Origin: Gelidibacter sp038243395
GTDB lineage: Bacteria; Bacteroidota; Bacteroidia; Flavobacteriales; Flavobacteriaceae
Reading direction: 5' to 3'
DNA length: 64,000 nucleotides
Assembly: GCA_038243395.1 (NCBI GenBank)
Contig: JBBSRC010000008.1
Location: 1-64,000, forward strand
Part shown: one piece after another, positions 1 through 9,846 of the stretch
How the letters are laid out: each line of letters starts with the position of its first letter
How positions within the stretch are numbered: position 1 is the first letter of the stretch
Notes under the pieces: model-generated
Told to the model about the DNA's origin: nothing
Databases searched by the model: none
What the model saw: the letters and a program-made list of their open reading frames with translations, nothing else
Made by a program: the position numbers and the translations under genes

Positions 1-2
1 AG

Positions 3-488
3 GCGCACAAAACACAGAAGGCCGGTCGAGGGAGCAAGACAAAGTCAAATGTCATGATAATGGCAGAAAGCACAGTTCTTGAAGATCTAGATACAGGAAA
101 AGTTGAATGATAATGTCGTTATTTTAAAGCTAAGGTACTGGAAGACCATCAGGTTGATGGAACGGACAAAACCCTTAAAAATGCTCTTGCAGACGATCAA
201 ACCATTGTCTTTACGGACAAAAGTACTTCTTACGTTAATATTGCCGATAATGTAGAAATACACATAAGTGAAAAATCAAATGAGCAGACAACTAAAGAAA
301 CACTGAAATGGGTGCATATTGCGATAAGTAATGCCAAAAGAAATTTTGTGGGAACCTATCTTAAGATCAAGAGAAAGTACTTGCAATTATACCTAAATGA
401 GTTCGTGTACAAGCTTAATCGCAGGTATTTTGGAGAACGGATTTTTGACAGGCTCGTTATTGCGAGCATTACAGCTAATGGACATTAA
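3..488 (+). pseudogene. IS1595-family (ISXO2-like) transposase remnant, 3' part
   Basis: Read in frame 3, this stretch encodes the C-terminal half of an ISXO2-like DDE transposase of the IS1595 type. Seen: a VFTDKSTSY segment (a catalytic Asp region), then WVHIAISNAKRNF and a terminal NEFVYKLNRRYFGERIFDRL segment, which is how this family normally ends. Two adjacent in-frame stops (TGA TAA, 108-113) break it. The 5' part lies beyond the window edge. No inverted repeat was located. It is a decayed insertion sequence next to a second one (1122-2019). Confidence 0.8.
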
Positions 489-1121
489 ACGGATATACAG
501 TTAAGTAATAACTGTTTATAAATAGAAAACAATCCGACACATTATTTGTAAATTTATATTTATAGAAATTTAGGATAGAACAAGAGATCTTGTACGACAA
601 TGATTCCTCAGAAAATTTAAAGACTTATTTTACTAACCTAATTTATTATGCCAACAACAAAAGGCTAGAATTATTTAATTAAACTATTTGCCATTTACCT
701 TATATTGTTTTGAAATAGTAAATTTGCTAAACATGTCATATTTTTTATTGTAATGATTTATCGTAACCTTCATATTTGAATAAAGACACATTATAAGTTT
801 TAAGCGAGATCATAAAATCTGGAGAAAATTTAAAAAGAAAGAATGATAATAAACGTATCATAGGTTGGAGCTAATATGTATTATAAAGAATTTAAGCAAA
901 ACCCAGGTTTTTTGTATTTCTACTAATTATAAACTAGTAAAAGAGACTTTTACTGGATTACAAAAAAACAATTGTAATATTTATATCTTTTTTGTAATAG
1001 ACTGAATTTAAATTTGTAAAATAATTTTGACACTGTACCAAAACCTGTGTAAGTAGTTAAAAATGACGTGGGTTAAATAAACTCCAAGCTATTTTTATTT
1101 ACATTTAATATTTATACAGTT
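489..1121. other. AT-rich non-coding gap between two transposase remnants
   Basis: About 630 bases with no convincing reading frame, RNA gene or strong hairpin. It is very AT-rich and separates the IS1595-like and IS256-like remnants, so it is probably decayed insertion debris. Confidence 0.5.
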
Positions 1122-2019
1122 ATGAAAGCAAAAGATCTAATTCACGTTGAGTTTTTCAAGAAGGTTAAAACTGGAGAAGAGCTCAGTATTTTTTTTAAGA
1201 ATCTACAAAAGCATGGCCTTGAAATGCCCGAAGGAGAACTTGACGAGCACTTAGCCTACTGCAAGTTTGATAAACGTTAAGAAGATAACGCTCATAACGG
1301 CCACTCCAGCGAGAAGATTAAAACAGACTACGGGAAGAATAAAATAAAGGTTCCCAGAGACCGTGAGGGCGTTTCAATCCAATGATCATCCCTAGTCTGA
1401 AAGAAGTTCTGGGTCTATGGCTTAAATAAAATAAATCGGCTTCCTTTTGGACGAGTATTTTAACAGATATCAAAGCAGGTGGAAAAAAAGATATACTGAT
1501 TACGGTTACTGAAAATCTGAATGGGTTTACCGATACTATCCGCACTGTTTTCCCTGAATCCAAAACACAAATATGTATGGTGCACCAAATACACAATGTC
1601 TGTAGATACGTAGTTTTAATGGATGAAAACAGTTCACAACGGATATGGAAGAAATCTACAAGGCTCCAACAAAACAGACTGCATAAACTGCCCTAAACGA
1701 TTTTGCTGCGAAGTGGGAGTCTAAGTATTATTACGGCCATCCAAAGCTGGAGAATCAACTGGGGGGATCTTACAGTATTCTTTGAGTTCCCTATGGATAT
1801 TATGAAAATCATCTATACGACCACCTAATTGGGACCTTAAACGGTAAGATCAGGAAGTACACTAAAAAATGAACTATCTTTCCTACAGATTAAGCTGTAA
1901 TGGAATCCGTATATTTATCAGTATTGGAGATCTCCAAAAAATGGTCTATATCAGTGAGAAACTGGGGTATTATTATTGACCAGTTCTTAATCCTTTATGA
2001 AAAAAGGGTTAGATTTTAA
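1122..2019 (+). pseudogene. IS256-family (mutator type) transposase pseudogene
   Basis: The first codons give a transposase-like N-terminus, and the following text keeps IS256 landmarks: EMPEGELDEHL, then IKVPRDREG, GKKDILITVTENLNGF, KTQICMVHQIHN, SWRINWGDLTVFF, IYTT and the closing QFLILYEKR. Stops interrupt it (TAA near 1278, TGA near 1382 and several later), and pieces are in different frames, so no full protein can be made. Length from ATG 1122 to the last plausible stop (2017-2019) is about 300 codons, shorter than the roughly 400 of intact members, so internal deletions are likely. It marks the left flank of the EPS locus. Confidence 0.85.
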
Positions 2020-2225
2020 GTAAAACCTAACCCAAGTATATTTTTAAACTTACACGCCTATTTAAAAAGTACCAATTTTATTCATACTTTAAGGTTTTGT
2101 AATTAATTACATCAAAATACTTTTAATAAAAAAAAGTTTTCTGAACTTATATCTAATTAACAAACGTCATATAATATTAAATAAACCAAAGTCTAACAAT
2201 AATTTAACTGAGATTTTATAAAAAA

Positions 2226-2243
2226 AGGGAGCTATGGTTCCCT
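2226..2243 (-). terminator. Hairpin terminator of the lyase gene
   Basis: AGGGAGC and GTTCCCT pair (7 bp with one G-U) around a 4-base loop. Read on the minus strand the hairpin is followed by a T run, about 28 bases after the lyase stop codon. Confidence 0.65.
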
Positions 2244-2270
2244 CTTTATATCACGACATTATATGCTCGA

Positions 2271-5200
2271 TTACTTCAATATCAGTTTTTTAGTTATTAC
2301 ATTCTTGTTATTTGTTAGTTGTAAGAGATAGATTCCGGAAGCATATTCAGATAAATCCAATATTTTAATATAACTCTGTTGATTGCCTTGAATAAAGTTC
2401 TCTTTATAAAATAATTTTCCGGATAAATCATATAATTCAATCCGTGATTCACCTAATAAACCTGATATTTTCAGGTTAATTACTCCCAATGTTGGATTTG
2501 GAAAAATTGATATATTAACATTATTTTCTACATCAATAATTCCACCCTGCGTTAAATTTTCAGACTGGGTTGTTGCCAAAACGACCTTTGTATTTAAATC
2601 CTCAACAGTATCGGTGACATTATCTGAACTATCTAAGGAATTAGAAATTTCCGAATCGTCCCTGGAATATAAATTTACAGATTTTTTAAGAGATGGATCC
2701 GAACTTCTTGAATATGAATTATAAACGAATCCATTTGCGATATCCACATAATATGAAGTATTTCTTAACATAACTAAAACTCTATTAGTGGCCTCACATC
2801 CCTCAGCAGTGGTTCCAATGACGGAATAATACGTAGTGGATTCAGGACTCACAGTAATACTAGCAGTAGTAGCTCCATTGCTCCATAAATAATTACTCGC
2901 TCCTGTAGCCGTTAACGTTGTCTTTTCTCCAAGATTAATAGTCACATTTTTTCCAGCACTGACGTAGGGCATTTCAATAACATTTATTCTCGCTTCATCT
3001 GAACCAATTTCTTTACCAGAACTGTCGTAGGCTATCACTGAATAATCTGTCGTTTCTTTGGGTGAGACATATATAGTCTGCGTTCTTTGCCCTGTGCTCC
3101 ATAAATAATCTTCGCCACCAGTTGCTGTTAAACTTGTACTTGTGTATTTACAAATGCTTTGATTCTTACCTGCACTAACTTTATCCTCTTCTGATGTATT
3201 ATTATTTATGATCACTTTCACGGTGTTAGTACCCTCACAACCATTTATTATCCCTGTTACTGTATAAGTAGTGGTTACAGTGGGTCTTACGGAAATAATT
3301 GCATCAGTGTCACCTGTATTCCAAATATAAGAAGTAGCGCCTGTAGCTTTTAATATGGTACTTTCTCCATAGTTAATTGTAACATTTTGACCTGCATTTA
3401 CTCTTGGTAGGCGATTGACATTGACGTTAACATCATCTGTGTCAGAATTTTTTCCAGTTTTATCATACGCTATTACCGTATAAACTGTATTTTGGGTAGG
3501 ACTTACATTAATCACTTTGGAAGTGGCACCAGTATTCCAAATATATGAATAACCACCACTTGCTACAAGTCTTATACTTTCCCCTTCGCAAATTTCCTTG
3601 TCGATGCCTGCGCTAGCTTTTATTGTTTTAGGCATAACAATTATTTCCGATTCTCCTTCTACTCCTTTAAGAGTACTTTTAAAAATTATAGTCACACTAC
3701 CCGATGAAACTGCTGTTACCAGTCCATTCTCATCTACAACGGCTATATCGTCATCGCTTGATATCCATGAACCTTTCTGGTTAGAGGAATTTTGTGGTTC
3801 AAATTTTTTATTTAACTGAAGCGTTTCTGTTATTTGAAGTTCTCCTAAATTAGGTGTGACTTCAACATTTTGGGTAACATTGATATCATTTGAGGATTTA
3901 TCTACTCCATTCAAATATTCTTCAAACCAAGTATAACCACTTGGAGCAATATCATTGTGATCTTTCCCATTTGGAACGTTAGCCTTGAAAAAGGCTTCCG
4001 GAATATGTGAATTTGAAACATAGAAATTTTTTGACCTACTTACAGAATTAATCCTCGGTACTTTCCATGATGATTTGTGAGATCTTTCCACATATTTGCC
4101 ATTAATAACATTAGCTAACCATTTTGAATCTAAAACATCTTTATTGTCACTAATTGAACCATCATCGTTTAATCTGGCGTTACATCCTACATCGTTCTTA
4201 ACACTAGAAAAGGCAGCCTCGGCACTTTGAACGGGAATAGGTTTCCCTAATAATGGGTGCTGCTTATTTGTAAAATAATTAGAGTTTAACTGCTCACCTA
4301 TTACATGTCCTTGTGCATTTCTAAAATATCTGTGAAACTTTTTGTTATCTGCATTCAATTCAGAAACTGAAGTTAATCCGCGGCTGGTATTACTATTAAC
4401 AGCCACAATTTTGTTTCCATAAGAATAAATTTTGGGAGGGGTTCTATCAATTGCATGATGCATATTAAGAACTCCATTGTTTAACTCTGTATTACCAAAA
4501 TCATAATAATTACCAATATGATTCCAATCAAGATTTCCACTACTTTGTATCATTCTATGTTCAATAGTCCAAACAACATTGTTTATGGTTTCTATTTTTG
4601 CTCCATTATACCCAGCAATATTTGGTGTTCTGTGAGTTGTATTATAAAAGATAGAATGATGTAATGACAATTCACCAGTTTTAACTCCAGCTCCTCCTCC
4701 GAAGAGTGATCCCTCTGTTCCTTCTCCAAAAATACTTCTTTGAACTGTAACCTTGTCCACAGTGTGATTTCCACCAGTGGAATACCAAGAGGCTGCCTCG
4801 TCGCCATCCCAACTAAAACTGCAATGATCAAAAATTTGATTTGTAATACTCCCGGTTGAAGTAAAACTGTCATTTCCTTGATATCCCAGGCCTCTTGCCG
4901 TAACTCCTCCTCTAAACCTGATGTATCTAACTATTACATTATCTACATCTTCCATCATTATTCTATGACCGTCAATTGTAATCCCACCTTCTGGAGCTGT
5001 TTGACCTGCAATTGTAACATTCTTATTACGTATATCCATATATAGCAATGACTCGAGCGTTATTATTCCACTTACATCAAACACAATTGTCCGAGGCACC
5101 CTCATTTGCAAAGCCTGCCTCAATGATCCTTTTCCGTTGTCATTAAGATTGGTAACATGTACTATCTCACCCCCTCTTCCACCAGTGGTATAAGCACCAG

Positions 5201-5309
5201 CACCATAGGCTGTTGGGAATGCTAATTGTTGCGCTGAAGTAGATTGATAGGATAAAAAGGATAGAAAAAATAAGTTAAAAATTAAAAAATACTTGAAAGA
5301 TTTTGTCAT
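2271..5309 (-). CDS. Secreted PL1-like pectate/polysaccharide lyase with Ig-like repeats and T9SS tail
   Basis: Probable extracellular polysaccharide lyase of 1012 aa. Seen: a signal peptide (residues 1-26, ending near STSA-QQ); a right-handed beta-helix lyase domain (about 28-470) opening with FPTAYGAGAYTTGGRGG and containing DHCSFSWDGDE (160-171) and HRTPN (226-230), whose Arg fits the catalytic Arg of PL1 enzymes; a BIG2-like Ig domain (about 480-560); four CEG/YxWNTG-type repeats of about 70 aa (564-632, 634-703, 710-778, 782-848); and a C-terminal type IX secretion sorting domain (about 932-1012, FPNPT...GIYLLQL). Known for the family: beta-elimination of uronic-acid polysaccharides. Inference: because it lies beside the EPS assembly genes and points away from them, it may trim or release the cell's own polymer, or digest algal pectin-like glycans. 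The substrate cannot be read from the sequence. Confidence 0.85.
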   Translation of the reverse strand: MTKSFKYFLIFNLFFLSFLSYQSTSAQQLAFPTAYGAGAYTTGGRGGEIVHVTNLNDNGKGSLRQALQMRVPRTIVFDVSGIITLESLLYMDIRNKNVTIAGQTAPEGGITIDGHRIMMEDVDNVIVRYIRFRGGVTARGLGYQGNDSFTSTGSITNQIFDHCSFSWDGDEAASWYSTGGNHTVDKVTVQRSIFGEGTEGSLFGGGAGVKTGELSLHHSIFYNTTHRTPNIAGYNGAKIETINNVVWTIEHRMIQSSGNLDWNHIGNYYDFGNTELNNGVLNMHHAIDRTPPKIYSYGNKIVAVNSNTSRGLTSVSELNADNKKFHRYFRNAQGHVIGEQLNSNYFTNKQHPLLGKPIPVQSAEAAFSSVKNDVGCNARLNDDGSISDNKDVLDSKWLANVINGKYVERSHKSSWKVPRINSVSRSKNFYVSNSHIPEAFFKANVPNGKDHNDIAPSGYTWFEEYLNGVDKSSNDINVTQNVEVTPNLGELQITETLQLNKKFEPQNSSNQKGSWISSDDDIAVVDENGLVTAVSSGSVTIIFKSTLKGVEGESEIIVMPKTIKASAGIDKEICEGESIRLVASGGYSYIWNTGATSKVINVSPTQNTVYTVIAYDKTGKNSDTDDVNVNVNRLPRVNAGQNVTINYGESTILKATGATSYIWNTGDTDAIISVRPTVTTTYTVTGIINGCEGTNTVKVIINNNTSEEDKVSAGKNQSICKYTSTSLTATGGEDYLWSTGQRTQTIYVSPKETTDYSVIAYDSSGKEIGSDEARINVIEMPYVSAGKNVTINLGEKTTLTATGASNYLWSNGATTASITVSPESTTYYSVIGTTAEGCEATNRVLVMLRNTSYYVDIANGFVYNSYSRSSDPSLKKSVNLYSRDDSEISNSLDSSDNVTDTVEDLNTKVVLATTQSENLTQGGIIDVENNVNISIFPNPTLGVINLKISGLLGESRIELYDLSGKLFYKENFIQGNQQSYIKILDLSEYASGIYLLQLTNNKNVITKKLILK

Positions 5310-5918
5310 TACGAAAGATTTAAATAAAATGAATTGGTTACTAGTTAGTTGAGAATAAAGAAAAGTTTGTCAATAAATTAAATGCTGCTTTTTTTATTAT
5401 AAATTTGTTGGTAATTTTTTTTAATGTGTTTCATGTTAAGAAGTTAAAGTCAATAGTTTGTATAATCCGTTTAAATGCAAAGAAATACATATATAATGCA
5501 CTAATGCTATTTAGATACGCTCAAAAAATATTTACGGATCTTTTAGTCATAACTTTAACACTATTATGAAAATCCTTACACCATATGCTTTATCGGTTTG
5601 TTAAGCAATTTCTAATACACATTCCCTGATTTTATAAAAATTTTTTGTAACCTTTGCGGTTTGAAATCACAATTCATTCAGATTAAGATTAATTAAATTC
5701 TTATTTTATAATTTTATAAAAACCTCAGTAAAACCAAATATGCGCTGAATTCATATTGCACCACACTTTCAGTTGAGCTCAAATTTTATATTATAAAATT
5801 TTGTCAAAATGTGTCCTCCCTCATAAATTTTCAAATAATTTATTATTTCAGAAGTTATAAGAGCTTTTATTGAAATAATATAGTGTTTTCACCAATTAAC
5901 TTTAATCAAAAATAAATA
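5310..5918. other. Divergent intergenic region upstream of the EPS block
   Basis: About 600 bases of AT-rich DNA between the divergent lyase and flippase genes. It must hold the promoters of both, but no perfect TAnnTTTG box was found at a convincing distance. No ORF or RNA gene was recognised. Confidence 0.5.
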
Positions 5919-7259
5919 TTGCATTCTAAAGTAATTTTATATAGACAAAAAATTAAATCTTGGCTTGGAAATCCATTGATCAAAAGCATGCTAATTGTGG
6001 CGGCTGTCACCTTTTTTCTTAAAGTTCTCGCCTTCTATAAAGAAACCATTATAGCAAGTACTTTTGGACTCTCAGAAGTTCTAGACACCTTTTTCATTGC
6101 CGTGTTACTGCCAACTTTTGTGCAAAGTGTTTTTTTAGGTTCATTGAAGAATTTGTTTATTCCAAATTATATAGCAGAAATTAAAAACAATGGCAATACG
6201 GCAAGTTTTCAGTCTTTAGTGTTTTTGATGACAATTGGCATTTCAATCGCATCTGTAATATTTGTATATTTATTTATCGATATATTTTTGGATTTAATTT
6301 ATCCAGGTCATACTGAAAGTTATTACAACTTAGTAAGACAACAATTGTTCATTATCTTACCCAGCCTAATCCTTTGGGGTCTATCTTCAGTAATTTCTGG
6401 TATCTTAGAATTAAAAAATCGATTTTTTCTTGCAACCATATATCAATTTTTTCCATTGTTAACAATGTTATTTTTTTTGTTTTATTTACATGATTATTTA
6501 GGGAACCTAGTTTTGGCTTATGGAACTATAGTTGGGAGTTCAGTTGGATTTATATATCTCTTGTTTATAACAAGAAAGTATAAATATCTATCCTTTAGCA
6601 GGCCCAAATTAAATAAAAACTCTAAAATGATGATACAGCAATTACCTGCAAAGATCTCATCTAGTTTCTTGTCCAGTATGAACAATTTTATAGATCAATT
6701 TTTTGTAGGACAATTAGCAGTAGGTTCAATTGCCGCCTTGAATTACGGGAATCGAATCCCTGCTTTTGGCGTTTCAATTGTCATAATGGCTTTAGGGAGT
6801 GTTTTACTCCCTTATTTTTCCCGACTTGTTAATGAAGATATTAGAGCAGCATACGACAATCTATTTCGCATCCTTAAGTTAGTCCTTGTTATAGGTATTG
6901 TATGTGTAATAATAGGAATATTTTTTTCCGATTTTATTGTTGAATTGTGGCTTGAAAGGAATGAGTTTACACATCAAGACACGTTAAAAGTTTCAACAAT
7001 TCAAAAAATACTTTTAGCAAATGTACCATTTTACTTATGTACTTTGATTATCGTGAAATTTTTGACCAGTGTTAATAAAAACATGTTTATGGCAAAAATC
7101 TCATTTTTAAATCTCCTTGTAAACATTACTCTAAATTTCATTTTTATCCAGTATTACGGAGTTTTTGGTTTAGCTTTAAGTACTACTATAGTATTGATAG
7201 TTAGTAGTGGCTTTTATTTTGGGTACACTTATAAGCAATATAAAAAATTAAGTTTATGA
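5919..7259 (+). CDS. MurJ/MviN-family polysaccharide flippase (Wzx role)
   Basis: Integral membrane protein of 446 aa with about 12-14 hydrophobic segments, beginning with the MviN-type N-terminus (FLKVLAFYKETIIASTFG near residues 33-50). MOP-superfamily proteins flip lipid-linked saccharides across the inner membrane. Here it most likely flips the undecaprenyl-linked EPS repeat, because it heads a block of glycosyltransferases and a polymerase. The start is TTG: an in-frame TAA lies two codons upstream and the next Met is at residue 24, inside the conserved N-terminus. Its stop overlaps the next start (ATGA). A lipid II role cannot be excluded, but the context argues against it. Confidence 0.85.
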   Translation: MHSKVILYRQKIKSWLGNPLIKSMLIVAAVTFFLKVLAFYKETIIASTFGLSEVLDTFFIAVLLPTFVQSVFLGSLKNLFIPNYIAEIKNNGNTASFQSLVFLMTIGISIASVIFVYLFIDIFLDLIYPGHTESYYNLVRQQLFIILPSLILWGLSSVISGILELKNRFFLATIYQFFPLLTMLFFLFYLHDYLGNLVLAYGTIVGSSVGFIYLLFITRKYKYLSFSRPKLNKNSKMMIQQLPAKISSSFLSSMNNFIDQFFVGQLAVGSIAALNYGNRIPAFGVSIVIMALGSVLLPYFSRLVNEDIRAAYDNLFRILKLVLVIGIVCVIIGIFFSDFIVELWLERNEFTHQDTLKVSTIQKILLANVPFYLCTLIIVKFLTSVNKNMFMAKISFLNLLVNITLNFIFIQYYGVFGLALSTTIVLIVSSGFYFGYTYKQYKKLSL

Positions 7260-8347
7260 AAATAGATTTTATAATGTCATCTTTAGGTGGTGGTGGTGCT
7301 GAACGCGTTCTAGCACTGATGGTTAATAGTTTAGCAAAAAATAGAAAATATGAAATAACCGTAATTACCCTTTATAAAAGCACCGAAGTGTATGATCTCG
7401 ATCCTATTGTTAAGAGGGTTCAGATAAAAGAGAACAAATTGATTCCAAATCTTACCGTGAGTAGTATTGTAAATTTATTTAGACATTATAAAAACAAGTC
7501 TCACAGACCTGATTTTATGGTATCATTCATGACTACAACAAATTTTATTTCTATAATTGTTGCTAAACTTTTTTCGATAAAAATAATTGCACAAGAGCAC
7601 ATTTCGCACGTGGGATCTGGGCAAAAAAAGAATATTATAACAGATATAACAAGAAAACATCTTTACAAAAAAGCTGACGTATTAACTGTTTTGACATCTT
7701 TCGACGTGCCGTATTATAAAAAACTCGGGGCTGAAGTATATGTTATGCCAAATCCTTGTAGTTTCAATGCAATTACTGAAAATTATCATCAAAGAGATAA
7801 AACGATTTTAGCAGTTGGAAGTTTAAATCGTTTTCATCATAAAGGTTTTGACACGTTGATTAATTTAATGGTTCCAATTTTCAATAAATATCCTGATTGG
7901 CGATTAAAAATTGCTGGCTCTGGGGAAGATGGATTAAAATACTTAACTGAGTTAGCGAAAAAAAACAACATTTTAGATAAAATCATCTTTACGGGATTCA
8001 TTACTAACATTTCAGATTTAATGCATGAATCATCAATCTTCATATTGTCATCTCGCTATGAAGGTCTTCCTATGGTATTGTTGGAAGCGCTATCGCAGGG
8101 TATGGCATGTATTTCCTTTGACTGCGTGACAGGTCCATCTGATATAATTAATAATTATGAAAACGGATTATTAATAGAGGATCAAAACATAGAAAAAATG
8201 CAACAAGGATTATATGATCTTATAGATAATGAAAAGCTTAGAAATAAATTAGCTAACGAAGGGATAAAATCGCTAAATAAATTTGATATTGTCGCAATTA
8301 CGGAACGCTATGAAGCGTTATTTAATAAATTAAAAAGCAAATCATGA
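7256..8347 (+). CDS. Family 4 glycosyltransferase (GT-B)
   Basis: 363 aa, cytoplasmic or membrane-associated. The N-terminal GGGGAERV motif (11-18) and the C-terminal E269-x7-E277 pair in SSRYEGLPMVLLEA are marks of GT4 retaining transferases using nucleotide sugars. It probably adds one sugar of the EPS repeat unit. The start overlaps the flippase stop by 4 bases and its own stop overlaps the polymerase start, so the three are translationally coupled. The sugar specificity is not readable. Confidence 0.85.
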   Translation: MKIDFIMSSLGGGGAERVLALMVNSLAKNRKYEITVITLYKSTEVYDLDPIVKRVQIKENKLIPNLTVSSIVNLFRHYKNKSHRPDFMVSFMTTTNFISIIVAKLFSIKIIAQEHISHVGSGQKKNIITDITRKHLYKKADVLTVLTSFDVPYYKKLGAEVYVMPNPCSFNAITENYHQRDKTILAVGSLNRFHHKGFDTLINLMVPIFNKYPDWRLKIAGSGEDGLKYLTELAKKNNILDKIIFTGFITNISDLMHESSIFILSSRYEGLPMVLLEALSQGMACISFDCVTGPSDIINNYENGLLIEDQNIEKMQQGLYDLIDNEKLRNKLANEGIKSLNKFDIVAITERYEALFNKLKSKS

Positions 8348-9561
8348 ATAAATTCATTATTTCTATATGCTTTTATTTGCCTTTAATTAGTAGTTGTTTA
8401 AATTTTCAAGGTTTTGTGCGTACATTTATTTCAGTTGGTATCTCCCAAAAAATAGCATATTTCAACATTCTATTATTAATTTTGGGAGTTTTTATCTTTA
8501 GAAAAAATTCAGGACCACTATCGCAAACTAATAAATTATGGCTAGTATTTTATCTAATATACTATTGCTTTGCTTTATTGGCTTCTGGAATTCATGGATT
8601 TAACTCTCCCATTTTAGCGACTTTGATTGCCCCCATATATTTTATTGGATTTTACTTTTTATTAAGTAACCCCGACCAATTTAAAATATTTTATAAAGTT
8701 TTGACTATTTCGTTTGTCATCTCTTCATTTTTTACAATTTATTTTTATAAAATTAATTTTAGTTATGATATTTCCGGGATTCTCGGATGGGATGTAGATC
8801 GTGCAGAAGGATTATATGGAGATGCCAACAACGCAGCCTTAACAAGTATTATAGCATACATACTTTTTAACCAATTTTATAATCCTTCAAAGTACGTATT
8901 TAAAATCATAAAAATTTTGATCTTAATAATCATATTTTATAGCATCTTCATCACATTCTCTACTACAGGTCTTTTTGCTTTCGTAATTATCTTTTTTATA
9001 ATCAATTATAAATATTTTATGGGAACTAAATTTATACTACTGGGAATAGGAATTGTTCTTTTCTATGCAGGAATTTTTACGATTAAATCTCAAACCAAAG
9101 ATTTGGATTTATCAAGTGCCCAAATCAGCAAAATTGATAATATCATAAATGTTGTAACCTTAAATATGGAAAAGGTGGATAGTTCAGGAAGAGGAGGTTT
9201 AATTGATAGCTTAATGTATCATATTTACGAAAATCCAATTCTTGGAAATGGTTTAAATTTTGCAACAGTTGCCAGGGGACATAATACTTACTTAGGAATT
9301 TGGGCCGACGCAGGCTTGTTCACTTTTTTATTTTTCCTGATTGTTTTATTTTATTATTTGATTAAAATTTTCACTTTAGACCTCCATCTTAAGTTATTTA
9401 CAATGTCACTTTTAATAGGTTTGTGTACATTTATGTTGAGCTTACAAACTGTTATAAATCAACCTTATCTTATTGTGATATTTGTATTTATCGGCTATAT
9501 TATTGATTACAACAAAGAGTCTGATGGAGATATAAATTTAATTAAAAAACTGAAATTTTAA
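8344..9561 (+). CDS. O-antigen/EPS polymerase (Wzy-like)
   Basis: 405 aa with many membrane spans and a large loop (about 230-320) carrying SGRGGLIDSL and RGHNTYLGIWADAG, the HN-x-YL...G signature of Wzy/O-antigen ligase families. Known role: joins lipid-linked repeat units on the periplasmic face. Coupled to the preceding glycosyltransferase (ATGA overlap). The next gene is 285 bases away, the largest gap in this block. A ligase is the alternative, but the neighbouring Wzx, Wza and Wzc types favour polymerase. Confidence 0.8.
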   Translation: MNKFIISICFYLPLISSCLNFQGFVRTFISVGISQKIAYFNILLLILGVFIFRKNSGPLSQTNKLWLVFYLIYYCFALLASGIHGFNSPILATLIAPIYFIGFYFLLSNPDQFKIFYKVLTISFVISSFFTIYFYKINFSYDISGILGWDVDRAEGLYGDANNAALTSIIAYILFNQFYNPSKYVFKIIKILILIIIFYSIFITFSTTGLFAFVIIFFIINYKYFMGTKFILLGIGIVLFYAGIFTIKSQTKDLDLSSAQISKIDNIINVVTLNMEKVDSSGRGGLIDSLMYHIYENPILGNGLNFATVARGHNTYLGIWADAGLFTFLFFLIVLFYYLIKIFTLDLHLKLFTMSLLIGLCTFMLSLQTVINQPYLIVIFVFIGYIIDYNKESDGDINLIKKLKF

Positions 9562-9846
9562 GGTCTAAGTATGAATATTCGAAATCAGTAATAAAAATAA
9601 ACGCGGGAGAAATTTTTGAATGTACTCTGTTATGTACATAATCTAAAATTAGATAAAAGCTGTTACAAAATATGTTTAAAAATCCAAATTGGTAAAGCAG
9701 ACAATTTTCCATTGTCTTCCAGCATAGGAGTTATAACTAAATGATTTTGAAACTAAATCAAATGCGTGCTGCTCAAGTGTGATTAATGTCTTATGTGTCT
9801 TATAAAAAATTATTAATTAAAATTCAATCCATAAATAATATAAGTT

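Noticed and set aside
1318..1596. 92-codon minus-strand open frame
   Set aside because: It lies antisense to the IS256-like remnant, whose plus-strand text matches the transposase family; no family signal on the minus strand.
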